From the NCBI GenBank assembly GCA_005883575.1, contig VBFH01000033.1, positions 1 through 64,000 of the forward strand: DNA of 64,000 nt, written 5' to 3'. The position numbers and the translations under genes were made by a program. This document shows positions 1-10,261 of this stretch, in pieces. Under the pieces are notes generated by a model that saw nothing but the letters and a program-made list of their open reading frames with translations, was not told where the DNA came from and did no database searches. This DNA is from Chloroflexota bacterium. Lineage in GTDB: Bacteria; Chloroflexota; Dormibacteria; Dormibacterales; Dormibacteraceae. Numbering within the stretch: the first letter of the stretch is position 1; every line of letters starts with the position of its first letter.

Positions 1-1
1 C

Positions 2-160
2 GAGATCGGCAAGGCGGCGCTGCGCGGCTTCATATGGGTGCTCGAGGTGGGTTTCACGATCTGCATCATCGGCGCCATCGGTTGGCTCTGGCAGCTGTGG
101 GACCCGCAGCGGCAGGCGATCCACGACAAAGTCGCGGGGACGATCGTCACGATCAACTAG
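2..160 (+). CDS. RDD family membrane protein, C-terminal fragment
   Basis: Reading frame 2 is open from the window edge to a TAG at 158-160. It encodes 52 residues with a hydrophobic helix (FTICIIGAIGWLWQLW) followed by WDPQRQAIHDKVAGTIVTIN. The W-D-x-x-x-Q-x-x-H-D-K-x-A-G-T-x-V ending is the signature C-terminus of RDD-domain membrane proteins. The 5' part lies outside the window. It converges with the mutase gene that ends at 172. RDD proteins are polytopic and mostly of unknown function, so no role is assigned. Confidence 0.8.
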   Translation, partial: EIGKAALRGFIWVLEVGFTICIIGAIGWLWQLWDPQRQAIHDKVAGTIVTIN

Positions 161-171
161 CCCCGCGGCGG

Positions 172-2217
172 CTAGCGCGTCTCTTCGGGAAACCGCTTGC
201 GCAGCCAGTCGACGATGTCCTGAAGCGGCGTGCCGGGTGTGAAGATCTCCGCCACCCCGCGCTTTTTCAGCGCGGCGATGTCGTCGTCCGGGATGATGCC
301 GCCGCCGAAAACGATGATGTCGGTCGCGTCGCGCCGCTTCAACTCATCGACGACTGCCGGGAAAAGCGTCATATGGGCGCCGGAGTGGATGGACAGGCCG
401 ATGACCTGCGCGTCTTCTTGAAGGGCGGCGTCGACCACCATCTCGGGTGTCTGGCGAAGTCCGGTGTAGATCACCTCGTAGCCTGCGTCACGCAGCGCTC
501 GGGCGACGACCTTGACACCCCGGTCGTGGCCGTCGAGGCCGACCTTGGCGACGACGATGCGCACCGGCTTGGTGGCGACTTTTGCCATCGCTATATACGT
601 GCCGAAGACCTCGATCATCGCCTGCATGATCTCGCCTTCCGTCGCGTAAGCGCGAACGGCATCCAGGAGGTACGGCATCAGGTTGTCGGTGCCTGCCGCG
701 GCCCTGCGCAGCTGGTTGAGCGCGTTCGTGCATTGGGCCTGGTCACGCTTGCGGCGGACCTCCCGCACGCGTTTTGATTGCTGGCTCTCCAGGCGAGGAT
801 CGATCCGCAGGATCTCGATCTCTTCCTCCTCATCGACCGTGAAGTCGTTGACCCCAACCATGATCCGCCGCTTCTGCTCGAGCTCAAGCTGGTAGCGGAA
901 CGCCGCGTCGGCAATCTCCTTCTGGAAGAAGCCCACCTCGATCGCCGGGATGACGCCGCCGATCTCCTCAATTCGCTTGAAGTAGGCCTCCGCCTGGCGC
1001 TCCATCTCGTCGGTCAGGGCCTCGAGGAAGTAGCTCCCGCCAAGAGGGTCGATCGTGTTGGCGACTCCGGTCTCGTAAGCGAGGAGCTGCTGGGTGCGAA
1101 GCGCGATGCGCGCCGCCCTGTCGGTGGGCAAAGCCAGGACCTCGTCCATGGCGTTGGTGTGCAGCGACTGCGTCCCCCCAAGGACCGCGGCCAGTGCCTC
1201 GATCGCCGTTCTCGCGATGTTGAGCTCGGGCTGCTGGGCGGTGAGGGAGACGCCAGCAGTCTGGGTGTGGAAGCGCAGCTTCCACGATCGTTGCTGCTGC
1301 GCCCCGTAGCGCTCGCGCATCCACCGCGCCCAGATTCGGCGTGCCGCGCGAAACTTGGCGATTTCCTCGAAGAAATCGATGTGGGCGTCAAAGAAGAAGG
1401 ACAGCCGCGAGGCGAAGTCGTCGATGTGCATTCCCCGCTCGAGGCACGCGTCGACGTAGGCCATCCCGTCGGCCAGCGTGAAGGCGAGCTCCTGGACGGC
1501 TGTCGATCCCGCCTCTCGGATGTGGTAGCCGGAGATCGAGATCGTGTTCCACTTCGGCACCTCTCTGGCGCAGTACTCGATCGAGTCGACGACCAGCCGC
1601 ATCGACGGCGCGGGGGGAAAGATGAACTCCTTCTGGGCGATGAACTCCTTGAGGATGTCGTTCTGCAGCGTGCCGCCGAGCTTCGAGGCAGGGACGCCCT
1701 GCTTCTCGGCCACCGCGATGTACATGCACAGGAGGATCGCCGCGGGCGAGTTGATGGTCATCGAGGTCGTGATCTCGCCAAGTGGGATGCCCTCGAACAG
1801 CGTTTCCATGTCCGCCAGCGAATCGATCGCCACACCGCAGTGTCCGACCTCGCCGCGGCTCGTCGGCGCGTCGGAGTCCTGGCCCATGAGGGTGGGCATG
1901 TCGAAGGCGACCGACAGGCCGTTCTGCCCGTTGGCAAGCAGGTATTTGTAGCGGCGATTGGTCTCCTCGGCGGTGGCAAAGCCGGAGAACTGGCGCATCG
2001 TCCACAGCCGTCCGCGGTATCCGCTCGGGTGGATGCCGCGGGTGTAAGGAAACTGCCCGGGATACTCCTGCTCGCGGCGCGCCAGATCGTCTTGCGTGTA
2101 CAGCGGCTGCAGCGGGATGCCCGAAATGCTCGAGGTTTCCAGGCCGTCATCCCGCGCGGGACTCGACTCGAATTCCTCCTTCCAGGCCTCTTTGGCGTCT
2201 CGAGCGCGAACTTTCAT
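172..2217 (-). CDS. B12-dependent acyl-CoA mutase, isobutyryl-CoA mutase-like (fused catalytic and cobalamin domains)
   Basis: 681 aa. The N-terminal TIM-barrel mutase domain (about residues 40-500) carries [32 protein letters not shown] and [15 protein letters not shown]. The C-terminal cobalamin domain has the DxHxxG signature D-G-H-D-R-G at about 562-567 (His564 as lower axial ligand), SIHSGAH and a GGG loop. It would carry out a radical 1,2-carbon-skeleton rearrangement of an acyl-CoA. The two residues that read out a substrate carboxylate in methylmalonyl-CoA mutase (Tyr89 and Arg207 of the Propionibacterium enzyme) align to Phe77 and Gln195 here. Phe/Gln is the isobutyryl-CoA mutase pattern, and the 118-residue spacing is identical. 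Domain order (mutase then B12 domain on one chain) differs from IcmF. It lies 9 bp downstream of meaB. An automatic label would probably be methylmalonyl-CoA mutase. Confidence 0.9.
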   Translation of the reverse strand: MKVRARDAKEAWKEEFESSPARDDGLETSSISGIPLQPLYTQDDLARREQEYPGQFPYTRGIHPSGYRGRLWTMRQFSGFATAEETNRRYKYLLANGQNGLSVAFDMPTLMGQDSDAPTSRGEVGHCGVAIDSLADMETLFEGIPLGEITTSMTINSPAAILLCMYIAVAEKQGVPASKLGGTLQNDILKEFIAQKEFIFPPAPSMRLVVDSIEYCAREVPKWNTISISGYHIREAGSTAVQELAFTLADGMAYVDACLERGMHIDDFASRLSFFFDAHIDFFEEIAKFRAARRIWARWMRERYGAQQQRSWKLRFHTQTAGVSLTAQQPELNIARTAIEALAAVLGGTQSLHTNAMDEVLALPTDRAARIALRTQQLLAYETGVANTIDPLGGSYFLEALTDEMERQAEAYFKRIEEIGGVIPAIEVGFFQKEIADAAFRYQLELEQKRRIMVGVNDFTVDEEEEIEILRIDPRLESQQSKRVREVRRKRDQAQCTNALNQLRRAAAGTDNLMPYLLDAVRAYATEGEIMQAMIEVFGTYIAMAKVATKPVRIVVAKVGLDGHDRGVKVVARALRDAGYEVIYTGLRQTPEMVVDAALQEDAQVIGLSIHSGAHMTLFPAVVDELKRRDATDIIVFGGGIIPDDDIAALKKRGVAEIFTPGTPLQDIVDWLRKRFPEETR

Positions 2218-2226
2218 CGACCTTGA

Positions 2227-3291
<1,065 letters not shown>

Positions 3292-4664
3292 AGAAGCTCT
3301 GCAGCCATTTGGTGGTCAGCGGGAACTTGCCGCCCGAATAGTCGAGGATCACGGTCTGCGCCGACGCGCCGTGCGCGACAGGGTCTGAAAGCTGGAGACC
3401 GGTCGGGTCGAGCATCGTGGTTACGCGAGTGTCGAGCCCCGCCAAATTGATGGCGCCGTTGACGAACTGGACCGGGGCCTTCTCGCCGAGCGTCTTCGGG
3501 TCGATGAAGATCGACGCGATGTACTTGTGAATCATCCTGTACGTCTGGTCGTCCGCGCACAGCTGTGACACGCCCGCGCCCATGCCGCAGTTGTAAGAGT
3601 CCAGGAGGTTGCCGTCGGCCGCACTTGACGGCGCAGTCAACGCGACGCGGATGATCGAGCTGTCAGGCAGGTTCTTGCCCCAGTCATAAATCGCCTTCAT
3701 GTCCGAGAGGCTCATGTCGGTGTTGATGTTCTTCTGCAGCGCCGTGAGCAGCTGGGGCGCCTTGGCGAAGCCGTTGACCGTCGTCGCTTTCTGCTTGATC
3801 GCCTGCATGATGTCCTGCTGTCGCTTCGCCCGCCCAAAGTCCGAGGCCTGCTGAGGTTCGACCGCCTTGCGTGACCGCGCGACCTCCAGCGCCTGCTCGC
3901 CGTTGAGGTGCTGACAGCCTGCCTTGAAGTGGATCGGCTTGTAGCCGTTGGTGTAGTTCGGATATTCGTAGTCGTTGAGACTCGTGCCCAAGCAGACATC
4001 GACCCCGCCCAGCGCATTGACCATGTCGCGAAATGCCTTGAAGTCGACGGCGATGTAGCGGTCGAAGGTAAGCCCGGTCACCTTCCCGACTTCATGCTCG
4101 GCGGCGTAACCGCCACCGTTCGGCCCGCTGTACTGCGTGGCGACGCAGCAGATGATGCTCGTATAGGGGACTTCGTAGGCGGCGTTGATCTTGTTCGTCC
4201 AGATGCTGCCCGAATTGGTCTGCAGGTTCATGTGCACGACCAGGTCACGAGGGATGGACAGCATCATCACGCGATTTGTCGTCGGGTCGATGCTGACGGC
4301 CATGATCGAGTCGGTCAGGTACGGCGCGTCGTTCTCGTAGCCGCCCCGGCCGAGCAGCAAGATGTTCACGCGCTGTCCGTGCTTCAGCTTGTAGGCGATC
4401 GTCCCCGGCGAAGGATCCACCGCCTGCACCACCTCGCCGACGGGGTTGATGTGATGCCCGGTGGTCGCGGAGATGAAATCATCGAATCGCTTGTAGGTCA
4501 GGGTCGCCGTGACCACGACGACCAGCAGCAATGCGGCGATGATCGCCGCGGGGACCGACCTGGTCAGGCGATAGGAGACGCTGTAGCGGGATCGCCTGGC
4601 CCGTTTTGGCCTGGCCCGAGACATGAGCACCGGGATTCTATCAACGAGGCAGGAGACTCAGGAG

Positions 4665-5192
4665 TTACGGACTGGAGGTCGCGGCCGAGTTGCCGAGCGA
4701 TCCTGCGTAGATGTAAAAGAAGAACGCGCCAACTCCGGCGAGGAAGCCGACGATGCCGAGGATCAAGCCCACGATGGCGAGCGTTCCACCGCCCAGCGCG
4801 CCTCCGCTTGTCGCGATGCGCTGGCGCGAGATGAAGCCCATGATCGCGGCCGTCGGGCCAAGGATGATGCCGAGACACCCGACGGAGCACACGATCGAGC
4901 AGATTCCGATGATCAGGGACGCGATGGCGAGCCCATCGGTGCGCTGCGCCACGTAGCCTGCGCCCGGCATGTAGCCGCCGGGCGGAGGTTGCATGTAGCC
5001 TCCGCCGTAACCACCGCCGGGCGGCGGTGGCGGCACGTAGCCTCCGCCGGGCGGTGGGGGTGGTGGGTTCAGACCTCCGCCTGAAGGCGGCGGCGGCGGG
5101 CTCGGGGGCGGTGGAGGGGTTGGATCGTAGCCTCCTCCAGAAGGGGGTGGCGGGGGCTCGCTATCGCCTGGGGGCGGTGGAATGTCCGACAT
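4665..5192 (-). CDS. Proline/glycine-rich DUF4190-type membrane protein
   Basis: 175 aa from an ATG at 5192 preceded by a strong Shine-Dalgarno (AGGAGGGACTCA then ATG). The N-terminal half is a proline/glycine repeat (PPPPP, SGGGYDPTPPP, PPPGGGY). The C-terminal half has two hydrophobic helices with the DUF4190 pattern (GLAIASLIIGICSIVC, then GGGTLAIVGLILGIVGFLAG). The function of this family is unknown. The start overlaps the end of the upstream DUF4013 gene by 32 bp, and the gene is the last of a three-gene membrane set. The proline-rich part comes from GC-rich short repeats that are prone to slippage. Confidence 0.75.
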   Translation of the reverse strand: MSDIPPPPGDSEPPPPPSGGGYDPTPPPPPSPPPPPSGGGLNPPPPPPGGGYVPPPPPGGGYGGGYMQPPPGGYMPGAGYVAQRTDGLAIASLIIGICSIVCSVGCLGIILGPTAAIMGFISRQRIATSGGALGGGTLAIVGLILGIVGFLAGVGAFFFYIYAGSLGNSAATSSP

Positions 5193-5859
5193 TGAGTCCC
5201 TCCTGTGGCGCCGGTGCCGTGGCACCGAGCTCGTAACTCCGGATGATCCAGGCCTCCATCGCGAGCGAGAACGGAATCGTGAAGATGATGCCGACGAAAC
5301 ACGCGTAGGCTCCCAATCCGCCAATGAAGCCCGCGGCGATCAGCATAAGTCCCGCGATCAATGTGTTGATCGGCGACTCGCGCACCCGACGCAACACTCG
5401 GTCGAGCGCAAGCCCGCCTCCGATCCCTCCGGCGAGGGTGGCCAGCACGACCGCCGGCCGGACGAAGTACATGCCCAGGTAACCGATGACCGTGACCGCG
5501 AAGGCCACCATCGTCAGGGCGACGCCGACGAGCGCCAGGGCGGTGTTACCCGAGGCGCTGCCCTGGGTGATCAGCAAGATCAGAGCCGGTACGAAGAACA
5601 CCGCGGCGACGATCAAGACACCCAGGCCATACACCAGGAAGACCACGAAGAGCTCGAAGCCACGCCCGAGGTAGCTGAAATTGGCAGGTGGCAGCCGCTC
5701 CTCGCCGGCCCGGAGACGGTCAATGGTGGCGAGCATCCAGCCGATCGCATTGATCGCACCGACGATCGGGATCAGCAGGATCAGGCCGATGATGGCCAGC
5801 TTTTCCAACCACTGCGGGTCGCGAAAGGGCCAGACGAACGCGTCGCCGACGCGGTCCAT
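5161..5859 (-). CDS. DUF4013-like polytopic membrane protein
   Basis: 232 aa from the ATG at 5859. The N-terminus MDRVGDAFVWPFRDPQWLEK is typical of DUF4013 proteins. It is followed by hydrophobic segments (IIGLILLIPIVGAINAIGW, LFVVFLVYGLGVLIVAAVFF, TMVAFAVTVIGYLGMYF, INTLIAGLMLIAAGFIGGLG, VGIIFTIPFSLAMEAWI), about five to six helices. The family function is unknown. It starts 5 bp after the stop of the upstream proline-rich gene and overlaps the downstream gene, so the three are probably co-transcribed. Confidence 0.75.
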   Translation of the reverse strand: MDRVGDAFVWPFRDPQWLEKLAIIGLILLIPIVGAINAIGWMLATIDRLRAGEERLPPANFSYLGRGFELFVVFLVYGLGVLIVAAVFFVPALILLITQGSASGNTALALVGVALTMVAFAVTVIGYLGMYFVRPAVVLATLAGGIGGGLALDRVLRRVRESPINTLIAGLMLIAAGFIGGLGAYACFVGIIFTIPFSLAMEAWIIRSYELGATAPAPQEGLNVGHSTAPRR

Positions 5860-5864
5860 TCCGG

Positions 5865-6284
5865 CTAGGTCGGAGGGGTGCCGAACGTCGCGACCAGGAT
5901 GAGGATCAACCACACGAGTGAGACGACCGCCCCGATGGCGGTGGCCGCCACCCCGATGACCCACCCCGCGACCGCGGTGCTGCGGCCTCCGATCTGTCCC
6001 TTGGACTCGTCGATCCGACCCAGCGCGGATTTGCCCAGGAAGTAGGCGAGCGGGCCCAGCACCAGCCCGGGCAAACCCAGAAAGATGCCCAAAAGGAGGC
6101 CGAAGATCCCGGCCAGGAGCGAAGCCAGCGCCCTGCCGTCGCCGCGCGCCGGACGCGGCACCGGCCGCGGATAGGCCGCTTGCCCGTAGTACTGGGGTAT
6201 GGCGTGCGGCGGAACCGGCGGAGGTGGAGGCGGCGGTGGTGGTGGAGGGGGTGGCGGGACCGGCCTCTGCGGCTCGGCACTCAA
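5865..6284 (-). CDS. Proline-rich DUF4190-type small membrane protein
   Basis: 139 aa with a TTG start whose codon overlaps the stop of the upstream acyl-CoA dehydrogenase (TTGA). A near-uninterrupted run of about 15 prolines (about residues 10-26) precedes two hydrophobic segments (LASLLAGIFGLLLGIFLGLPG and STAVAGWVIGVAATAIGAVV) with the DUF4190 spacing. The function is unknown. Translational coupling to a fatty-acid gene is notable but may only reflect compact packing. The polyproline tract is encoded by a GGT/GGC/GGA-type run on the plus strand around 6217-6255. Confidence 0.7.
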   Translation of the reverse strand: MSAEPQRPVPPPPPPPPPPPPPPVPPHAIPQYYGQAAYPRPVPRPARGDGRALASLLAGIFGLLLGIFLGLPGLVLGPLAYFLGKSALGRIDESKGQIGGRSTAVAGWVIGVAATAIGAVVSLVWLILILVATFGTPPT

Positions 6285-7420
6285 CGCAGGAGAGCCCTGG
6301 CGATCACCACTCGCTGAATCTGATTGGTGCCTTCATAAATCTGCGTGATCTTGGCGTCTCGCATCATCCGCTCGACAGGGTAGTCCGATATATACCCGTA
6401 GCCGCCGAGCAGCTGGACACAGTCGGTGGTCGCACGCATGGCCATGTCCGAGGCGAACAGCTTCGCCATGGCCGCGGTCTTGGTGAGGTCGGGCGCTTTG
6501 CTGTCCGCTTTGGTGGCGGAGAGGTAGACGAGGTGGCGCGCCGCCTCGATCTGGGTCGCGATGTCGGCGAGCATGAACTGGATTCCCTGGAAGCTCGAGA
6601 TCGGCTGCCCAAACTGCTGCCTGTCCTTGACGTAGTTGAGCGCGTAGTCGAACGCGCCTTCCGCGATGCCAAGCGCTTGCGCACCGATGCCCGGACGCGA
6701 GCGGTCGAGCACCGCCAGCGCGAGCTTGAAACCGGCTCCCTCCTCGCCCAGCCGGTTTGACGCCGGCACCTTGACCTCCTCGAGGACGATCTGCGCGGTC
6801 GGTGAACCGCGGATGCCGAGCTTATGCTCGATCTTGGAGACGATCCACGGACTCGTCTCGCGTTCGAGCACGAAGGCCGAGATTCCGCGATGGTCGGTGC
6901 CGGGTTCGGTTTCCGCGAAGACGACAAGGGTCCCAGCCACGCTGCCGTGCGTGATGAACTGCTTCGTGCCGCTGAGGACGTACTCGTTGCCATACCTCTT
7001 GGCGCGCGTTTTCATGGCCGCGGCGTCGGAGCCGCTTCCGGGCTCGGACAGCGCGTACGCGGCCACCTTCTCTCCCGAAGCCAGCGGCGGGCACAATCGC
7101 TTCTTCTGCTCCTCCGATCCGGCGACGAGGATGGGGTAAGAGCCCAGGGCCTGGACAGCGAGGATCAGCGACGAGCTCGCGCAAGCTTTGGCGATCTCTT
7201 CGATGCCCATGCAGATCGTGACGCTGGAGCCAGAGATGCCACCGTATTCCTCCGGAAACGGAATGCCGAGGATGCCGTTCTCGGCGAAAAGCGTCTCGAT
7301 GTCCTTCGGGTACTCGGACTTCGCGTCGATCTCCGCCGCGCGTGGTGCGACCCGGTCCTGCACCAGTTCGCGAATCGTGTCCCGGATCGCGACCTGCTCG
7401 GCAGTGAACTCGAAATCCAT
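6281..7420 (-). CDS. Acyl-CoA dehydrogenase (first copy)
   Basis: 379 aa, the normal length for the family. It shows the FAD-binding signature YALSEPGSGSDAAAMKT, the substrate/FAD loop KQFITHGSVAGTLVVFAETE, and the C-terminal IYEGTNQIQRVVIARALL with the catalytic base Glu at about residue 363. It would catalyse FAD-dependent alpha,beta-dehydrogenation of an acyl-CoA and pass electrons to ETF. Position of the catalytic Glu near the C-terminus is the short-chain/butyryl type. It follows a second acyl-CoA dehydrogenase by 23 bp and sits near the B12 mutase, which fits branched- or short-chain acyl-CoA catabolism. Substrate cannot be read from the sequence. Confidence 0.92.
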   Translation of the reverse strand: MDFEFTAEQVAIRDTIRELVQDRVAPRAAEIDAKSEYPKDIETLFAENGILGIPFPEEYGGISGSSVTICMGIEEIAKACASSSLILAVQALGSYPILVAGSEEQKKRLCPPLASGEKVAAYALSEPGSGSDAAAMKTRAKRYGNEYVLSGTKQFITHGSVAGTLVVFAETEPGTDHRGISAFVLERETSPWIVSKIEHKLGIRGSPTAQIVLEEVKVPASNRLGEEGAGFKLALAVLDRSRPGIGAQALGIAEGAFDYALNYVKDRQQFGQPISSFQGIQFMLADIATQIEAARHLVYLSATKADSKAPDLTKTAAMAKLFASDMAMRATTDCVQLLGGYGYISDYPVERMMRDAKITQIYEGTNQIQRVVIARALLR

Positions 7421-7430
7421 TTCGAGTTTG

Positions 7431-7436
7431 ATTATC
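7431..7436 (-). promoter_or_regulatory. Putative -10 box of the first acyl-CoA dehydrogenase
   Basis: GATAAT on the minus strand ends 10 nt before the ATG at 7420. The surrounding GGATAATCAA matches the box upstream of the mutase gene (GGGATAATCAAG). It suggests a separate, very short-leader promoter inside the otherwise tandem pair. Confidence 0.35.
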
Positions 7437-7443
7437 CGGCGTT

Positions 7444-8565
7444 TTACCCCAGGAGTAATTCGCGCGCTATCACAACCCGCTGCACCTGGTTCGAACCCTC
7501 GTAGATCTGCAGCGCCTTGGCGTCGCGCACGTGCCGCTCGAAAGGGCTCCCGGCGGCTGCGCCGTCATCGCCTGCGATCTGCAGCGTATCGAGCGCGACT
7601 TGCATCGCGGTGTCGGTGGCATGCAGCTTCGACATCGACGCTTCGCATGTGAAACGTCGACCGCGGCCGCACAGCCACGCGGCGTGATACGCGAGCAGCC
7701 GCGCCGACTCCACCCTTGCGGCCATATCCGCGAGGGAGAAGTCGTCGCCTTGCCCGTGACCTCGTTCGCGCATCAGCGCGCGCGCCTCGTCGACCGCCGC
7801 CTGCGCGATGCCGAGAGCCTGGCCGGAGATCCCGATCCGGCCCGAGTCCAGAGCCCGCATGGCGATGGTGAATCCCTCGCCTTCGCCTCCAAGCCGGTTG
7901 GCGGCCGGCACACGCGCGTCCTCGAGCACGAGCTCGCCGGTGGGTGACCCGTGCAGGCCCATCTTGTGGAAGATCTGCCCCACGCGGAGTCCTGGTGTAT
8001 CCGCCGGGACGAGAAAGGCGCTCACGCCCGCGGCCCTTTCATCCGGGCCCGTGCGCGCGAATACGACGTAGAGGCCCGCGTGGCCGATGTTGGTGATGAA
8101 GACCTTTGTGCCGTTGAGCACGTAGCCATCACCGCCGCGTCGAGCGGTGGTCTTCAAGGATGCGGCGTCCGATCCCGACGCAGGTTCAGACAGGGCGAAG
8201 GCGCCGAGGAGCCGGCCTGAGGCAAGCAATGGCAGCCATCGCCGCTTCTGCTCCTCGTCGCCGAAAAGCAGGATCGGCTCGGTGCCGACGCTCGTGTGCA
8301 CGTCGACGATCACAGCTGTCGACGCGCAGGCCTGGGCGAGCTCCTCGATGCAGATCGCGAACGCCAGGGCGTCCAGCCCGGCCCCGCCGTACTCGCGGGG
8401 GATGAGCACCCCCATGAGCCCCGATTCGGTCGCTGCCTCGATCGCCTCTTGCGGGAAACGGTGGTCCCGGTCGATCTCGGCGGCAAGGGGCTGAACCATC
8501 CCTCGAGCAAGCTCCCGAACGGTGGCGCGAAACCTCGTGTGCTCGGGCGCAAGTTCGAGATCCAA
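7444..8565 (-). CDS. Acyl-CoA dehydrogenase (second copy)
   Basis: 373 aa from a TTG start. It has FALSEPASGSDAASLKT (FAD loop), NGTKVFITNIGHAGLYVVFA, and the C-terminal IYEGSNQVQRVVIARELLLG with catalytic Glu at about residue 356. The family and reaction are as for the neighbouring copy, but the two proteins are clearly divergent, so they probably have different acyl-CoA preferences. It is divergent from the gene beginning at 8598, and only about 30 bp separate the two start codons. Confidence 0.92.
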   Translation of the reverse strand: MDLELAPEHTRFRATVRELARGMVQPLAAEIDRDHRFPQEAIEAATESGLMGVLIPREYGGAGLDALAFAICIEELAQACASTAVIVDVHTSVGTEPILLFGDEEQKRRWLPLLASGRLLGAFALSEPASGSDAASLKTTARRGGDGYVLNGTKVFITNIGHAGLYVVFARTGPDERAAGVSAFLVPADTPGLRVGQIFHKMGLHGSPTGELVLEDARVPAANRLGGEGEGFTIAMRALDSGRIGISGQALGIAQAAVDEARALMRERGHGQGDDFSLADMAARVESARLLAYHAAWLCGRGRRFTCEASMSKLHATDTAMQVALDTLQIAGDDGAAAGSPFERHVRDAKALQIYEGSNQVQRVVIARELLLG

Positions 8566-8578
8566 CTCAGGCGTTACT

Positions 8579-8585
8579 TAGAATA
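8579..8585. promoter_or_regulatory. Overlapping back-to-back -10 elements between divergent genes
   Basis: TAGAAT at 8579-8584 (plus) ends 7 nt before an in-frame TTG (8592) and 13 nt before the ATG at 8598. On the minus strand the same bases read TATTCT (8585-8580), 14 nt upstream of the TTG start of the acyl-CoA dehydrogenase. A single AT-rich heptamer may therefore serve both directions. Confidence 0.35.
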
Positions 8586-8597
8586 GTGGGCTTGACA

Positions 8598-9020
8598 ATG
8601 GACGCAGGGCCGAGATACCTCGAGGGCACGACCGTGGGAAGTGGTCGCGACATCATCGGCGTTCGGCGAGATCGGATCGCGGACATCATCGGCACCGGAC
8701 GCGAGATCATCGCCCGGGCGAAAGCGGAAAAGATCCTCCCTGACACCATCACCGGAGCCACGGCGGCGCTCCTGGTGACGATCGCCGGCTACGGCGAGCC
8801 ACTTTCCGAAGGTCAGTGGCGCGAGCTCGCCGGCGTGGTTGGAGGGATCATGCGCGACAGCACCTACGCGGACCTGGCGCGCCTCCGCACCCTGATCACC
8901 CAGGAGCAATTCCTGAACGTCGCTCGCAACCAGGGCTACGCCCGATTCATCCGCCGCCTCGACGACGGGAGATGGGTTTGCGAGCTGACACCCAAGCTTG
9001 AAGATCTTCCGGACGAGTAA
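8598..9020 (+). CDS. Hypothetical soluble protein
   Basis: 140 aa from the ATG at 8598; an in-frame TTG (8592) or GTG (8586) would add 2-4 residues. No family was recognised. The protein is soluble and mixed in composition, with likely helices (RDIIGVRRDRIADIIGTGRE, GQWRELAGVVGGIM, ADLARLRTLITQEQFLNVAR) and a C-terminal RLDDGRWVCELTPKLEDLPDE. Its 3' end overlaps the TTG start of the beta-propeller gene by 23 bp, so the two are probably co-expressed. Confidence 0.6.
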   Translation: MDAGPRYLEGTTVGSGRDIIGVRRDRIADIIGTGREIIARAKAEKILPDTITGATAALLVTIAGYGEPLSEGQWRELAGVVGGIMRDSTYADLARLRTLITQEQFLNVARNQGYARFIRRLDDGRWVCELTPKLEDLPDE

Positions 9021-10233
9021 GGAGCGCCTCGGACCGCCGGCTGGGGCTCTGCGCAGCCGGGCTTTCCGAATTTTCTTCGCCCTGGTCTTCGTCTTCGCGA
9101 TCATCAGCCCCGCCGCCGTAGTGACCGGGGTGGTGTGGACGGCCCCACCGATCAGCACGGGGAGCGCAGCGACGCAGGACCAGCAGCTCGCCCGGCTGCT
9201 GCCCGCGCCCGACGTGCAGCCGACGAGCCTGCCCGACGCAGCATTCAACGTGTACGCGAACACGCTGTCGGGCACAGTGCCTTGCCCGCTGTGCGATTTG
9301 AAGCCGCGCGTGTACGTGCCCAACAGTGTGGCCGGCACCGTGGACGTCATCGATCCAACCACCTACAAGGTCATAGACCACTACCGCGTCGGTCTCATCC
9401 CCCATCACATCGCACCCGCGTGGGACATGAGCGCGCTGTATGTGGACAACGAGGGATCGAGCAGCCTCACCGTGCTCGACATCCACACCGGTCGCCCAAC
9501 TGGGACGGTGAACATCCCATTTCCTTACAACCTCTATTTCACCCCCGACGGCACCAAAGCCATCGACGTCGTCGAGCGTCTGCAGCGCGTTGAGTTCCGT
9601 GACTGGCGACATGGCTGGAAGCTGTTGAAGTCCGTCGGCATCCCATGGCCCGGCGCCGACCATATGGACTTCAGCGCGGACGGCAGCTACTTCATGATCT
9701 CGACCGAGTACTCCGGCGTCGTCGCGAAGGTCGACGTCAACAGGATGGAGCTCGCCGGCTACGTGCAGGTCGGCGGTTTGCCCATCGACGTGAAGGTGTC
9801 ACCCGACGGTTCTCTCTTTTACGTCACCAACCAGGGCCGCATGGGCGTCTCGGTGATCGATCCGGTGGCCATGAAAGAGGTCCAGTTCATTCCCACTGGC
9901 CGCGGCGCGCACGGCCTGCAGGTCTCCCGCGACACGAAGTCGCTCTATGTGTCGAACCGCCTCGAGGGCTCGATCTCGGTCATCGATTTCGCCACCCACA
10001 CGGTGACGGCGAAATGGGTCATGCCAGGCGGCGGCAGTCCCGACATGCTGCAGCTGAATCCCGACGGTTCCCGCCTGTGGGCGTCGGGCCGCTACAACGC
10101 AACGGTGTACGTGTTCGACACGACGACTGGAAAGCTCATCGCGAAGATTCCGGTCGGCGCCGAAGACCACGGCCTCACTTATTTTCCGAACGTCGGACTG
10201 CACAGCCTGGGACACAACGGGGTGTACCGCTAG
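8998..10233 (+). CDS. Secreted or membrane-anchored YVTN-type beta-propeller protein
   Basis: 411 aa from a TTG start. An N-terminal signal anchor (FRIFFALVFVFAIISPAAVV, about residues 24-43) is followed by a CPLC motif and repeated propeller blades such as RVYVPNSVAGTVDVIDPTT, SLYVSNRLEGSISVIDFAT and LWASGRYNATVYVFDTTTGK. Blades of the YVTN/YncE type form seven-bladed propellers used for binding or as enzyme scaffolds. Function is unassigned. The gene stops just before the IS110 element, which therefore inserted in an intergenic position. Confidence 0.75.
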   Translation: MKIFRTSKERLGPPAGALRSRAFRIFFALVFVFAIISPAAVVTGVVWTAPPISTGSAATQDQQLARLLPAPDVQPTSLPDAAFNVYANTLSGTVPCPLCDLKPRVYVPNSVAGTVDVIDPTTYKVIDHYRVGLIPHHIAPAWDMSALYVDNEGSSSLTVLDIHTGRPTGTVNIPFPYNLYFTPDGTKAIDVVERLQRVEFRDWRHGWKLLKSVGIPWPGADHMDFSADGSYFMISTEYSGVVAKVDVNRMELAGYVQVGGLPIDVKVSPDGSLFYVTNQGRMGVSVIDPVAMKEVQFIPTGRGAHGLQVSRDTKSLYVSNRLEGSISVIDFATHTVTAKWVMPGGGSPDMLQLNPDGSRLWASGRYNATVYVFDTTTGKLIAKIPVGAEDHGLTYFPNVGLHSLGHNGVYR

Positions 10234-10261
10234 CCGAGTTCCCCTGAAAATTAGAGGCCGC

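Noticed and set aside
172-2217. Calling the mutase IcmF
   Set aside because: IcmF has an N-terminal B12 domain and a central GTPase; here the B12 domain is C-terminal and the GTPase is a separate gene.
778-2226. Long plus-strand frame opposite the acyl-CoA mutase
   Set aside because: It is antisense to a well-conserved enzyme and shows Asp/Arg/His-rich composition without any domain. GC-rich codon bias opens such frames.
7480-7500. GGTTCGAACCC, resembling a tRNA T-loop
   Set aside because: It lies inside the acyl-CoA dehydrogenase coding sequence and no acceptor or anticodon arm can be folded around it.
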